Assembly: GCA_019120275.1 (NCBI GenBank)
Contig: DWVL01000063.1
Coordinates: 1 to 59,351, forward strand
Origin: Candidatus Mediterraneibacter excrementavium
GTDB taxonomy: Bacteria > Bacillota > Clostridia > Lachnospirales > Lachnospiraceae
Direction: 5' to 3'
DNA: 59,351 nucleotides
Shown here: positions 44,178 to 52,039 of the stretch, in pieces
Position numbering within the stretch: the stretch's first letter is position 1
How the letters are laid out: every line of letters starts with the position of its first letter
Translations under genes and position numbers: made by a program
Notes under the pieces: generated by a model
What the model was told of the DNA's origin: nothing
What the model saw: the letters and a program-made list of their open reading frames with translations, nothing else
The model's database searches: none

Positions 44178-45245
44178 ATGAAACGAATCATCTTAACCGG
44201 CGGCGGCACCGCCGGACATGTGACCCCGAATATCGCCCTGCTTCCGAAGCTCAGTGAGCTGGGTTATGATATCCAGTATATCGGCTCTTACAACGGCATC
44301 GAGAAGGACCTGATCGAACCCTTCGGCGTGCCTTATCACGGAATCTCATCCGGCAAGCTGCGCCGCTACTTCAGTACACAGAATTTCACGGATCCGTTCC
44401 GCGTACTGAAAGGCTTCGGCGAAGCGCGCAGACTGATCAAAGAGCTGAAACCGGATGTGATCTTTTCCAAGGGCGGCTTCGTCTCTGTTCCTGTGGTTCT
44501 CGCCGGAAAGCGCTGCAAGGTGCCGGTGATCATCCACGAATCCGACATGACGCCCGGCCTGGCGAACAAGATCGCCATCCCGTCCGCAGAGAAAGTCTGC
44601 TGCAACTTCCCGGAGACGCTGGAGTACCTTCCGAAAGGGAAGGCTGTCCTTACCGGTTCCCCGATCCGTCAGGAGCTGCTCTCCGGCAATAAGATCGCTG
44701 CCCTTGACATGTGCGGCTTTACCGCAGACAAACCGGTCATCCTGGTGATCGGAGGAAGCCTTGGCTCCGTGATCGTCAACAATGCGGTCCGTCAGAGCCT
44801 GCCTCAGCTTCTGGAACATTTCCAGGTCATCCATCTGTGCGGCAAGGGCAAGATGGACGAGACACTTAACGATACACCGGGTTACCGGCAGTTTGAGTAC
44901 ATCAGGGACGAACTCCGCGATATCTTCGCACTTGCGGACCTTGTGATCTCACGTGCGGGCGCCAACGCGATCTGCGAACTGCTTGCCTTAAGGAAACCCA
45001 ATCTCCTGATCCCGCTCTCGGCGAAAGCCAGCCGCGGCGACCAGCTCCTGAACGCCCGTTCCTTTGAGCGCCAGGGCTTCAGCATGGTCCTCGAAGAGGA
45101 GGAGCTCACCGCCGACTCACTGCTTAAAGCAGTGCAGGATCTCTACGAAAACAGAGGAACCTTTATTGACGCCATGCGCGATTCAGACCAGCAGGATTCC
45201 ATAGACACGATCATCTCTCTGATCGAGGAAGCCGCTTCCGTCTGA
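44178..45245 (+). CDS. murG: Lipid II synthase MurG
   Basis: Transfers N-acetylglucosamine from UDP-GlcNAc to lipid I at the inner membrane face. 355 residues, GT28 fold. Motifs: ILTGGGTAGHVTPNIAL (lipid I loop), DVIFSKGGFVSVPVVLA, VIHESDMTPGLANK, LVIGGSLGSVIVNNAVR, and SRAGANAICELLALRKPNLLIP (UDP-GlcNAc site). Stands apart from any mur/fts cluster and points opposite to both neighbours. Some Firmicutes carry such orphan copies. Confidence 0.95.
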   Translation: MKRIILTGGGTAGHVTPNIALLPKLSELGYDIQYIGSYNGIEKDLIEPFGVPYHGISSGKLRRYFSTQNFTDPFRVLKGFGEARRLIKELKPDVIFSKGGFVSVPVVLAGKRCKVPVIIHESDMTPGLANKIAIPSAEKVCCNFPETLEYLPKGKAVLTGSPIRQELLSGNKIAALDMCGFTADKPVILVIGGSLGSVIVNNAVRQSLPQLLEHFQVIHLCGKGKMDETLNDTPGYRQFEYIRDELRDIFALADLVISRAGANAICELLALRKPNLLIPLSAKASRGDQLLNARSFERQGFSMVLEEEELTADSLLKAVQDLYENRGTFIDAMRDSDQQDSIDTIISLIEEAASV

Positions 45246-45266
45246 CATCCCCGTCTGATATACATA

Positions 45267-45300
45267 CAGGCATCCGGATCTTTCCTGATGCCTGTTTTTT
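45267..45300 (+). terminator. Terminator of murG
   Basis: CAGGCATC pairs with GATGCCTG over a 12-base loop, followed by TTTTTT. Confidence 0.9.
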
Positions 45301-45311
45301 ATGCCGTTCCC

Positions 45312-45854
45312 TTACTCCAATTCTTCGTATTCCGCGCCGTATGTCTTCCGGATCCATTTCCTTGCCCTGTGCAGGAGCACCTGCAGCGCTCCCAGACGGA
45401 TCCCCATCATATCCGCCGCCTGTTCCTGCGGGATATCCATATAGCAGACGAGGACGATCGCCTCGTGCCAGCGGGGATTCTTCTCCATCAGTCCGGCAAA
45501 GATCTTTTCGTGAAGTTCTCTTCTCGCACGCTCCTCTTCCGTCTCCGCGTATTCGTCTTCCGTGCTCCTGGTCTCCGGATCGCTGATCCCGTTTTCTTCA
45601 TTATCCAGTTCCAGTACTTCACGGCCGTTCTTCACCCGGTAATTGATCGCCGCATTCCTGGCGGTTATCTTCAGCCATCCCGGGACATTGCCGGCTTTCA
45701 GCCTGTCAAAATCCATGTACAGTTTCAGAAATGTCTCCTGCATTATGTCTTGCGCCGCATCGTAATCATCACCTGAATAATCATATGCCACTTTCAGGAC
45801 GAGATTCTTATATTTCTCATAAATCTCGTTATATTCACGATTACCTGTTAACAT
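45312..45854 (-). CDS. ECF sigma factor
   Basis: 180 residues. Sigma region 2 (NLVLKVAYDYSGDDYDAAQD, IMQETFLKLY, VPGWLKITARNAAINY) and region 4 (HEAIVLVCYMDIPQEQAADM, LGALQVLLHRARKWIRK) separated by an acidic linker. It probably responds to an envelope signal, with the DUF4367 membrane protein at 43299 as candidate anti-sigma. The hit gene ends 12 bp upstream, so they may be co-transcribed. Confidence 0.93.
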   Translation of the reverse strand: MLTGNREYNEIYEKYKNLVLKVAYDYSGDDYDAAQDIMQETFLKLYMDFDRLKAGNVPGWLKITARNAAINYRVKNGREVLELDNEENGISDPETRSTEDEYAETEEERARRELHEKIFAGLMEKNPRWHEAIVLVCYMDIPQEQAADMMGIRLGALQVLLHRARKWIRKTYGAEYEELE

Positions 45855-45866
45855 AATTTTCCCGGC

Positions 45867-46274
45867 CTATTTCATTTTTTCAAGGATCTCATTCTTCACT
45901 TCATCCGTGAGTTCTCCCACGGGCCAGCCAAGTCCGACATTGTCGCCTTCATACCTGGGGATCAGATGCATGTGAAAATGAAACACCGTCTGTCCTGCGC
46001 AGGGTTCATTATTCTGCACCACATTATATCCGTCGCACCCGAGCACATCCGTCAGTTTCGTTACCATCTTCTTGGCGAGCAGCGCCGCCTTGCCCAGTGT
46101 CTCCTCATCGATATCGTACAGGTTTCTGTAATGTTCCTTCGGAAGGATGAGCGCATGTCCCTTTGACGCCGGTCCGAGGTCAAGGATCACACGGAAATCA
46201 TCGTCCTCATAAAGTGTGGCGGACGGGATCTCTCCTGCCGCGATCTTACAGAATATACAGTCTTTGTCTTTCAT
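45867..46274 (-). CDS. HIT family nucleotide hydrolase/transferase
   Basis: 135 residues. Zinc-type N-terminus CIFCKIAAGEIPS and the histidine triad HFHMHLIPR. Family members hydrolyse adenylylated substrates such as AMP-lysine or dinucleoside polyphosphates. ATG 46274 is favoured since AAGGGGA is 7 bp upstream; a second ATG lies two codons earlier with no spacing. Confidence 0.94.
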   Translation of the reverse strand: MKDKDCIFCKIAAGEIPSATLYEDDDFRVILDLGPASKGHALILPKEHYRNLYDIDEETLGKAALLAKKMVTKLTDVLGCDGYNVVQNNEPCAGQTVFHFHMHLIPRYEGDNVGLGWPVGELTDEVKNEILEKMK

Positions 46275-46347
46275 ATCCATTCCCCTTTTCACATGGTTAT
46301 TTATGAATAGTAGTATAGACTATTTCCCGTCAAAAGAGAAGATATAT

Positions 46348-46402
46348 TGTCGAAATGTGTCCGATGGATTTTATTGAACACTGCTGCCCTCCATGCTAGA
46401 CT
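46348..46402 (+). promoter_or_regulatory. Promoter with upstream 0A-box-like heptamer
   Basis: TTGAAC (46374), 17-bp spacer, TAGACT (46397) precede the orphan kinase gene. TGTCGAA, the core of the Spo0A box, lies at 46348-46354, twenty bases before the -35. A heptamer alone is weak evidence; its position and the downstream kinase add some weight. Confidence 0.5.
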
Positions 46403-46445
46403 GAAATCAGTCTATATGCAGTTATCAGGATCGGGGGAAGGAACC

Positions 46446-47177
46446 ATGCTTGAAAATATTGATGTCAATGAAATGAATCAGCTGATGAAAGAAAATGCCG
46501 CCGCCCGGAAGATCATTTCCCGGCTGCTTGAGAATCACCACACGGACGTTTCCATGATCGCCCATGAGATACGCAATCCGCTGACACTCGTATCCTCGTC
46601 TCTCCAGATCATAGAAGCCGGGCATCCGGAAGTAAAAGACTTTCACAACTGGGAACAGATGATGGAGGACGTCCGCTTCATGTGCAGCCTGCTCGATGAA
46701 CTGTCTTCCTTTAACAACAGCCGCACCCTGCACTATTCGGTGTTTCCCATTGAGAAGCTGCTGAAAAATATCGCCGTTTCTTTCGCCATATCGCTGGATG
46801 CGGATGATCCGGAGATTGAATTTGTCTCCCGGATCGTACCGGGAATGGGAGATTTTACCGGAGATAAGATCAAACTGGAACAGCTCATTCTGAACCTTCT
46901 CCGCAATGCCCGCGATGCGGTCGGCACGTCCGGTTCCATTTTCTTCTCTGCCCGGAGAGATAAGGACCGGATCATCATTACCTGCAAAGATACCGGATGC
47001 GGCATCACGGAAGACCGGATCGGTACGATCTTCGACCCGTTTGTCACCTACAAGGAACAGGGAACGGGACTTGGCCTTTCCACCGCCCGGCAGATCGCGG
47101 AAGCGCACGGCGGATCGATCACCGTTCAGTCTGTTCCCGGAGAAGAGACCGTCTTCACCGTCTGCCTTCCGGTATAA
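46446..47177 (+). CDS. Soluble orphan histidine kinase, sporulation-kinase type
   Basis: 243 residues with no membrane helix and no recognisable sensor domain. H-box MIAHEIRNPLTLVSSSLQII, N-box LILNLLRNARDAVG, G1 DTGCGI, F-box FDPF and G2 GTGLGLSTARQIAEAHGG are intact. No response regulator is adjacent. This compact NtrB/KinA-like form is common among kinases that feed Spo0A in Clostridia. ATG 46446 has GGGGAAGG upstream. The end overlaps the convergent rhomboid gene by 23 bp. Confidence 0.88.
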   Translation: MLENIDVNEMNQLMKENAAARKIISRLLENHHTDVSMIAHEIRNPLTLVSSSLQIIEAGHPEVKDFHNWEQMMEDVRFMCSLLDELSSFNNSRTLHYSVFPIEKLLKNIAVSFAISLDADDPEIEFVSRIVPGMGDFTGDKIKLEQLILNLLRNARDAVGTSGSIFFSARRDKDRIIITCKDTGCGITEDRIGTIFDPFVTYKEQGTGLGLSTARQIAEAHGGSITVQSVPGEETVFTVCLPV

Positions 47178-47769
47178 CAGGATCCCCGCTTCCTTTTCTG
47201 TACAGGATAAGCGCCATGAGAAAGCCGCAGATGAGGCCGCCGATATGGGCAAAATTATCTACTCCGCTGCTCGCAAATCCGAAATACAGGCTCAGCGCCA
47301 CCATAACCAGCATCCCCCGTCCGGATAACCGGCCCAGTCTTCCCCGGTTGGCAATGACCACGTACAGGAGCGCGCCCATCAGTCCGAAAACCGCCCCTGA
47401 CGCACCGGCCGTTACCGCTCCCTGCTCCGCAGACGCATGGAAAAGAAGCGAGATCACATTTCCCGCGATGCCGCTTCCAAAATAAACTGCCAGGAAGCGG
47501 ATCTTTCCGATCTCCGGCTCCAGATTCCATCCGAGCGCTCCGAGAATGACCATATTGTTAAGCAGATGTTCGATCCCGAAATGCAGGAACATACAGGTAA
47601 AGAGTCTGTAATACTCATGATCATGCGTCACAAGATATTCATACATCGCGCCGTGGCGCATCATAAATACCACGTCCTCCGTATCCCCCATCAGTGACAG
47701 GGTAAAGAACACGATCACATTGACGGCGATCAGAATGATCGTACATTGTGCCTGCGGTTTTTCATTCAT
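47155..47769 (-). CDS. Rhomboid family intramembrane serine protease
   Basis: 204 residues, six membrane helices. Catalytic Ser in GASGAVFGLMGALL and His in NFAHIGGLICGFLMAL, plus EHLLNNMVILGALGWNLE for the oxyanion helix. Start follows GGAAGG. It trails the Tad operon by about 100 bp in the same direction and could be its last gene; rhomboids may process membrane-anchored proteins. A specific Tad role is speculative. Confidence 0.93.
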   Translation of the reverse strand: MNEKPQAQCTIILIAVNVIVFFTLSLMGDTEDVVFMMRHGAMYEYLVTHDHEYYRLFTCMFLHFGIEHLLNNMVILGALGWNLEPEIGKIRFLAVYFGSGIAGNVISLLFHASAEQGAVTAGASGAVFGLMGALLYVVIANRGRLGRLSGRGMLVMVALSLYFGFASSGVDNFAHIGGLICGFLMALILYRKGSGDPVIPEGRR

Positions 47770-47865
47770 GCCATCCTTCCTCCCGGCCGGTCAGCGCTGT
47801 ATCCTCCGCGCTGCAGCAATTCTGTCTGTGATTGTTCTATTATAGGATATGCCGGTTCTCTTTGT

Positions 47866-48621
47866 CTACCTGTTCCCATCATCCATTTCCGTGATCAGTT
47901 CTTTCCATTCGCCCCACCTCCCCGTCCTGAACCGGGACACCGTTCTCCTGATCAGTCCTTTCTTCTCCGGTACAGGCGGCGGATCCGCCTCCTCTTCTGT
48001 TTCCTGCTCCTGTTCCGGTTCCTTCTTCCTGTAATTCTTTCTTTCCCGGCACAGCATCTCTCTGTGGTACTCTCTTTCCTCCTGCCTGCTCTCCTCCAGG
48101 ATCCTCCTGAGTTCATAACTGTCCTTCATTGTTTCCTTATGCAGCTTATAGACGAGAAAAATTCCTTCCGTGTCATGATAGTCCAGACGCCCGGTGAAAT
48201 ATTCCGTCAGCTTGTGAAAAGATCTGCACAGCGGAACTCTGCACCCTTCCGCCGACACAGGCAGATAGCAAAATTCATATTTCCCTCCGTGTGTGAAGAT
48301 CATATCCGGTGTAAGGATCAGTCCGTCCGGACTGAGCATATATCCCGCAAGCGCCTCCGCGGTACGCACCAGGGCTTCCGTGAGTTTCTCCACATCCGCC
48401 TTTTTCATTTCTCCCGCCCCGTATTTCCTGTCGATGCTGATCCCGCTGCGGATCCGATAGGTATACCGGCTGCTCCCGTCCCTGCCGCTTCCTTTTATTT
48501 CCGCCAGTCCCGGTATCTCATTGGATCTGAGCATACGCATCTGATAATTGTCCTCAAAAGGAACCGACACATCCACATGGACATCCATGTACTCCCATCC
48601 GTTTTCATATGTTATGTTCAC
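47866..48621 (-). CDS. DUF6382 domain protein of the Tad locus
   Basis: 251 residues, soluble. Residues 1-170 match the DUF6382 pattern (NGWEYMDVHVDVS, LSPDGLILTPDMIFTHGGKYEFCYLP); the rest is charged and helical. In relatives this domain precedes an FHA phosphopeptide-binding domain and sits in Tad loci; here no FHA is present. GTG start directly follows the TadE stop (TAAGTG) with GGTGGG upstream, so translation is coupled. Confidence 0.8.
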   Translation of the reverse strand: MNITYENGWEYMDVHVDVSVPFEDNYQMRMLRSNEIPGLAEIKGSGRDGSSRYTYRIRSGISIDRKYGAGEMKKADVEKLTEALVRTAEALAGYMLSPDGLILTPDMIFTHGGKYEFCYLPVSAEGCRVPLCRSFHKLTEYFTGRLDYHDTEGIFLVYKLHKETMKDSYELRRILEESRQEEREYHREMLCRERKNYRKKEPEQEQETEEEADPPPVPEKKGLIRRTVSRFRTGRWGEWKELITEMDDGNR

Positions 48622-49035
48622 TTATCCCACCTCTGCTGTTATTCTGAGTTTTTCTTCCGGCCGCACGATGCGCGCTTTCTGGCACACAGAAACCGCCATT
48701 ATGCTTCTGTGCGCAGTCGCCTCTACCGTGATCTCCTCCCCGTTCTCTGACACAGCAGCCGATACGCCTGTCAGATAAATAAGTTTTCCGTCAGACCGTT
48801 CCCTGAAAAAACCTTCCAGGTCATAATCTGTCCCTTCCCGCCTGACCGCCTGCGCGCCCAGGACCGCCGTCTCAGCGGCAGCTGCATTCAGGACCGCCTT
48901 ATCATGGTAATAGAAAACCGCGTGGACGATCAGTACGAACAGACCGAGAAACAACGGGATAATATAGGACATTTCGATCACCGCGCTTCCCTTCAGCCGA
49001 AGGGATCCTCTCCCCGTCTTATCAGTACATGCCAA
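48622..49035 (-). CDS. TadE-like pseudopilin
   Basis: 137 residues. A basic leader (GSLRLKGSAVIEMSYIIPLF) with the class III pilin-type Glu, then one membrane helix and a small beta-rich exterior domain. Start is TTG at 49035, supported by GGGAGGG 7 bp upstream and by overlap with the peptidase gene. Likely processed by that peptidase and built into the Tad pilus. Confidence 0.83.
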   Translation of the reverse strand: MACTDKTGRGSLRLKGSAVIEMSYIIPLFLGLFVLIVHAVFYYHDKAVLNAAAAETAVLGAQAVRREGTDYDLEGFFRERSDGKLIYLTGVSAAVSENGEEITVEATAHRSIMAVSVCQKARIVRPEEKLRITAEVG

Positions 49036-49495
49036 CTATCATCCCTCCCATATATGCGGCCGCCAGGAACGGCACAAATGGAAATGCCGTCTTGCGGCTG
49101 AATCTCCTGCGCACCAGCATGACCGTGGAAAAGACCGCCGCCAGCAGGAACGCCGCCGTAAGGACGGACAGGATATCCCAGAATCCCAGAAAGCTCCCCA
49201 TGATCAGGATCAGCAGGCTGTCGCCGTAGCCGAACGATTCCCCGGTCACTTTGCTGGCCGCAAAAAAGACCAGTCCTACGCCGCCTCCGGTGACCAGAAG
49301 GAGCGGATGGACATCCCTTCTGAAGAATCCCCCTGCCGCCACCAGCAGGAAACCTGACAGCAGGAACAGAAGATTCAACCGCTTGTCCCGGATGTCCATG
49401 ACTGTGAGTACTCCCAGATATCCGGCAAAAAGCAGCCTGCAGACCAGCCATCCGTGCGCGGCTACTGCTTCTGTAACAAAATCTATCCTGAACAT
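49022..49495 (-). CDS. tadV: Prepilin peptidase (A24 family, CpaA/TadV type)
   Basis: 157 residues, about five membrane helices. Catalytic aspartates are seen in VMDIRDKRLN and in the GxGD motif FGYGDSLLI. It lacks the N-methylating zinc domain, as in CpaA. ATG 49495 is supported by AGGAGG 9 bp upstream. Overlaps the genes on both sides by 13-14 bp. Confidence 0.9.
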   Translation of the reverse strand: MFRIDFVTEAVAAHGWLVCRLLFAGYLGVLTVMDIRDKRLNLLFLLSGFLLVAAGGFFRRDVHPLLLVTGGGVGLVFFAASKVTGESFGYGDSLLILIMGSFLGFWDILSVLTAAFLLAAVFSTVMLVRRRFSRKTAFPFVPFLAAAYMGGMIVGMY

Positions 49496-50289
49496 CTGCT
49501 GCATCCTCCTATTCCGAACAGCTCGGATTTTTCCACCGCGTAAACGGACCGCTTCAGTCCGCTGCAGCTCAGTGAATTGTGATACTTTCCGCCGTCCTCT
49601 GTTATATATACCCCGGTCATTGCCTGCCCGAATACGCATTTATCACAGGCATGATACCTGCCGCCTCCGCTGTTCCGTATCTCCTCAAGCTTATCCGCCG
49701 GAACAAAGCGGATCGAGAGCTGCAGGTAAGTACAGTCGGGATCTTCATGATAGACAGCCCGGTTGTCTGTGACATAGACGATCCCGCCGTCACTGCCGTT
49801 TCCTCCCGTTCCCGCTCCGCTTCCCGTCCACGCACTGACGGTAAATTCTTCTTTCAGTTCCGCCTCCGGACTGCCGAACAGCGGAAGGGGGAGCTGCACC
49901 GGATATTCCACCGTGATCTGCATATCCCCGGTAAAAGGCGAGACATAGGATTTCCAGCAAGAGATCCCGGATGTTCCGCCCCGGATGATGCTCCTTTGGA
50001 TCCGTTCTTCACCGATCAGCGATACAATATCTGATCTGAGCCGGACCGTATTGAGGACCGGAATGACAGCGGTCTCCTCTGCAGCGCTTTTGGCTGCCTG
50101 GACAGCGGCGTTCAGGACGCTGATCCGGATACTCCTGACCTCGATCATCCAGATCAGACAGACCGCTGCAAAGAGGAAGAGGGGAATCCCAATGGACGCC
50201 TCTGCCGTCACACTGCCTCTGTTTGTCCCGGATGCAGATACCCTTTCTATCAGCGGGTGGGTTATGCCCTTATTCGTTTGTTTTTTCAT
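49483..50289 (-). CDS. TadE-like pseudopilin with duplicated Cys/His module
   Basis: 268 residues. N-terminal GSVTAEASIGIPLFLFAAV is a pseudopilin-like processing site with Glu and a membrane helix. A beta domain follows, then two copies of a module of the form VY-x-T/E-x-YHxxxxCxxL...C: first VYVTDNRAVYHEDPDCTYL ending HACDKC, then VYITEDGGKYHNSLSCSGL ending GGCSRC. Each copy has one His and three Cys, enough for a metal site. ATG 50289 is chosen; a TTG three codons upstream is possible. Confidence 0.78.
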   Translation of the reverse strand: MKKQTNKGITHPLIERVSASGTNRGSVTAEASIGIPLFLFAAVCLIWMIEVRSIRISVLNAAVQAAKSAAEETAVIPVLNTVRLRSDIVSLIGEERIQRSIIRGGTSGISCWKSYVSPFTGDMQITVEYPVQLPLPLFGSPEAELKEEFTVSAWTGSGAGTGGNGSDGGIVYVTDNRAVYHEDPDCTYLQLSIRFVPADKLEEIRNSGGGRYHACDKCVFGQAMTGVYITEDGGKYHNSLSCSGLKRSVYAVEKSELFGIGGCSRCSG

Positions 50290-50415
50290 CGCAGTCAATT
50301 TTCCTTTCTTAAGATACTTATGTTAACAGGAGGTAAAACCGCATGAGGGAATGCGGAAAAGAATGAAAGGGTATCTGCACCCGGGACAAACCGGTCCGTT
50401 CACCGGCATGTCTCC

Positions 50416-51801
50416 CTACCGGTATCCGAAATATGAAGGGAACGTATAGGTAATTCCGCCCGGTATTTCCGTGGAATTCAGAAGCTCCAGCTTCGTAATG
50501 CACTGATCAGCCTTTATCTGATCCATCCCGTGTTCAGCAGACAGATTCTCCTCTACCCTGTCCAGTGTGCGCATGGTCAGTTCCTCTGTATTTCCCAGGA
50601 ACAGGAACATTCTCAGATAATCTTCATAGGAAATCCCTCCTTCCGCATCATCCGCTGACAGCTGTTCCGCACTGCTTCCCAGCGTCAGCAGCGAGGCCAG
50701 CGGAAGCCGCCAGGTCTCTGCGTTCTTGATCAGCGCCGCCCGTTTCCCGGACAGAAGCGTCCGGATATCCACCACGCTTTCGCCTGCCGCCCACGCCAGA
50801 AGGATCAGCTGCTGGATCCCTTCCACCGCTTCGGGGACCATAAGGACCGCGGCGATCACCCCCGCCAGAACTGCCGCTTCCGCCTGCTTCCCGGAATCTC
50901 CCTGTAAATAAAGATAGTTCGCCGCCATCCGTATAAAGAAGATCTTCAGAAGCACCGACTCCAGATTCTCCTTATCCGAAGGTTTTCCTGACAGGATATA
51001 TTCCGTCTCATATGCCAGAGTACGCGTCTGACCGCTGCTCTCATCCGTCTGGCTGGCGGCATTGGAGAAGTTCATCAGGATATATTCATTGAACAGAAGC
51101 CGTTCTTCCAGTCCGTCCGTTCCCTGCCGCTGCGGGAGAGATCCATATCCGGTCCTCAGGCTGCGTCCCGACGTCTGTTCCTCCGGACGGATCCTGAGTC
51201 CGGACAGTGCCATGTCCTCCGGCATGACCAGGGAGATCACTCCTGTCTTTTCTATCTGTTCCAGGCAGGTAAACGGATCTCCTCCTGCTTCCTGCTCCAG
51301 CTGCCCGGCGTCTTCTCCCATGAACAGGCCGATCTCTGCAGCTGCAGCCTTCTCCTCCTGCTCCATCTCTTCCCCGCGGATGCTCTCATCCTCCCACTGC
51401 TGTGTAAGTCCGGTAAATTCCCGTATCAGCGAGATCCCGTATTTTGCTTCCATATATTCCAGCACCTGCTCCCGGAAGGCCTGTCCGCCGTTGTCTGTCA
51501 GGTACTGAATGCCTGTGATCTCATGACTGATCTCCGGACTCCCGTAATAATGCAGCCTGCCCGCCAGCGCATCTTCGCTGAACGATCCGCTTCCGTAACT
51601 CCCGTCCAGCGCAAATACGTGATAATCCCCGAACAATTCCGACTGATAACCTCCGAATACGGAAAAGACTGCCCGGTCAGCCGTCAGCCGGCTCATGCTT
51701 TTGGATGTCTGTATCACACACACTTCCAGGATGCCGAGTACAAATGATACAAGCAGCACGAACACGATACTGAGAAAGGCTGTGATCTCCGCCTTTTTCA
51801 T
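50416..51801 (-). CDS. DUF5702 Tad-locus protein
   Basis: 461 residues. One N-terminal membrane helix (EITAFLSIVFVLLVSFVLG) and a long exterior domain starting SRLTADRAVFSVFGGYQSEL, the DUF5702 pattern found in Firmicutes Tad clusters, with a hydrophobic stretch near 315-345. Role in pilus assembly is presumed from position. Lies one base after flp1. Confidence 0.82.
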   Translation of the reverse strand: MKKAEITAFLSIVFVLLVSFVLGILEVCVIQTSKSMSRLTADRAVFSVFGGYQSELFGDYHVFALDGSYGSGSFSEDALAGRLHYYGSPEISHEITGIQYLTDNGGQAFREQVLEYMEAKYGISLIREFTGLTQQWEDESIRGEEMEQEEKAAAAEIGLFMGEDAGQLEQEAGGDPFTCLEQIEKTGVISLVMPEDMALSGLRIRPEEQTSGRSLRTGYGSLPQRQGTDGLEERLLFNEYILMNFSNAASQTDESSGQTRTLAYETEYILSGKPSDKENLESVLLKIFFIRMAANYLYLQGDSGKQAEAAVLAGVIAAVLMVPEAVEGIQQLILLAWAAGESVVDIRTLLSGKRAALIKNAETWRLPLASLLTLGSSAEQLSADDAEGGISYEDYLRMFLFLGNTEELTMRTLDRVEENLSAEHGMDQIKADQCITKLELLNSTEIPGGITYTFPSYFGYR

Positions 51802-51802
51802 C

Positions 51803-52021
51803 TCAGATCCCCGAACTTTCCGATATGATCTTGTCGAAAATGGTATTGATCAGGCTGATCAGCTGATTTTTGAATATCAGAAGCAGGGCGATCACGATCA
51901 CCAGGATCAGCACGAGTTCGATCACGGTGATCCCCGACAGGCTTTTTCTGCATACTTCTTCTGTCCACCATGTTCTGGCCGCCCTGCATTTTTCTTTTAT
52001 GTTCATTGTCAATTTCTTCAT
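51803..52021 (-). CDS. flp: Flp1 family type IVb pilin
   Basis: 72 residues. Leader with basic head ending in CRKSLSG, then ITVIELVLILVIVIALLLIF with the conserved Glu at +5 or so and a hydrophobic assembly helix, as in Flp1-like pilins. It is the probable main pilin of the locus. Preceded by GGAGAGAGG. Confidence 0.88.
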   Translation of the reverse strand: MKKLTMNIKEKCRAARTWWTEEVCRKSLSGITVIELVLILVIVIALLLIFKNQLISLINTIFDKIISESSGI

Positions 52022-52039
52022 ATCCTCTCTCCTTTTCTG

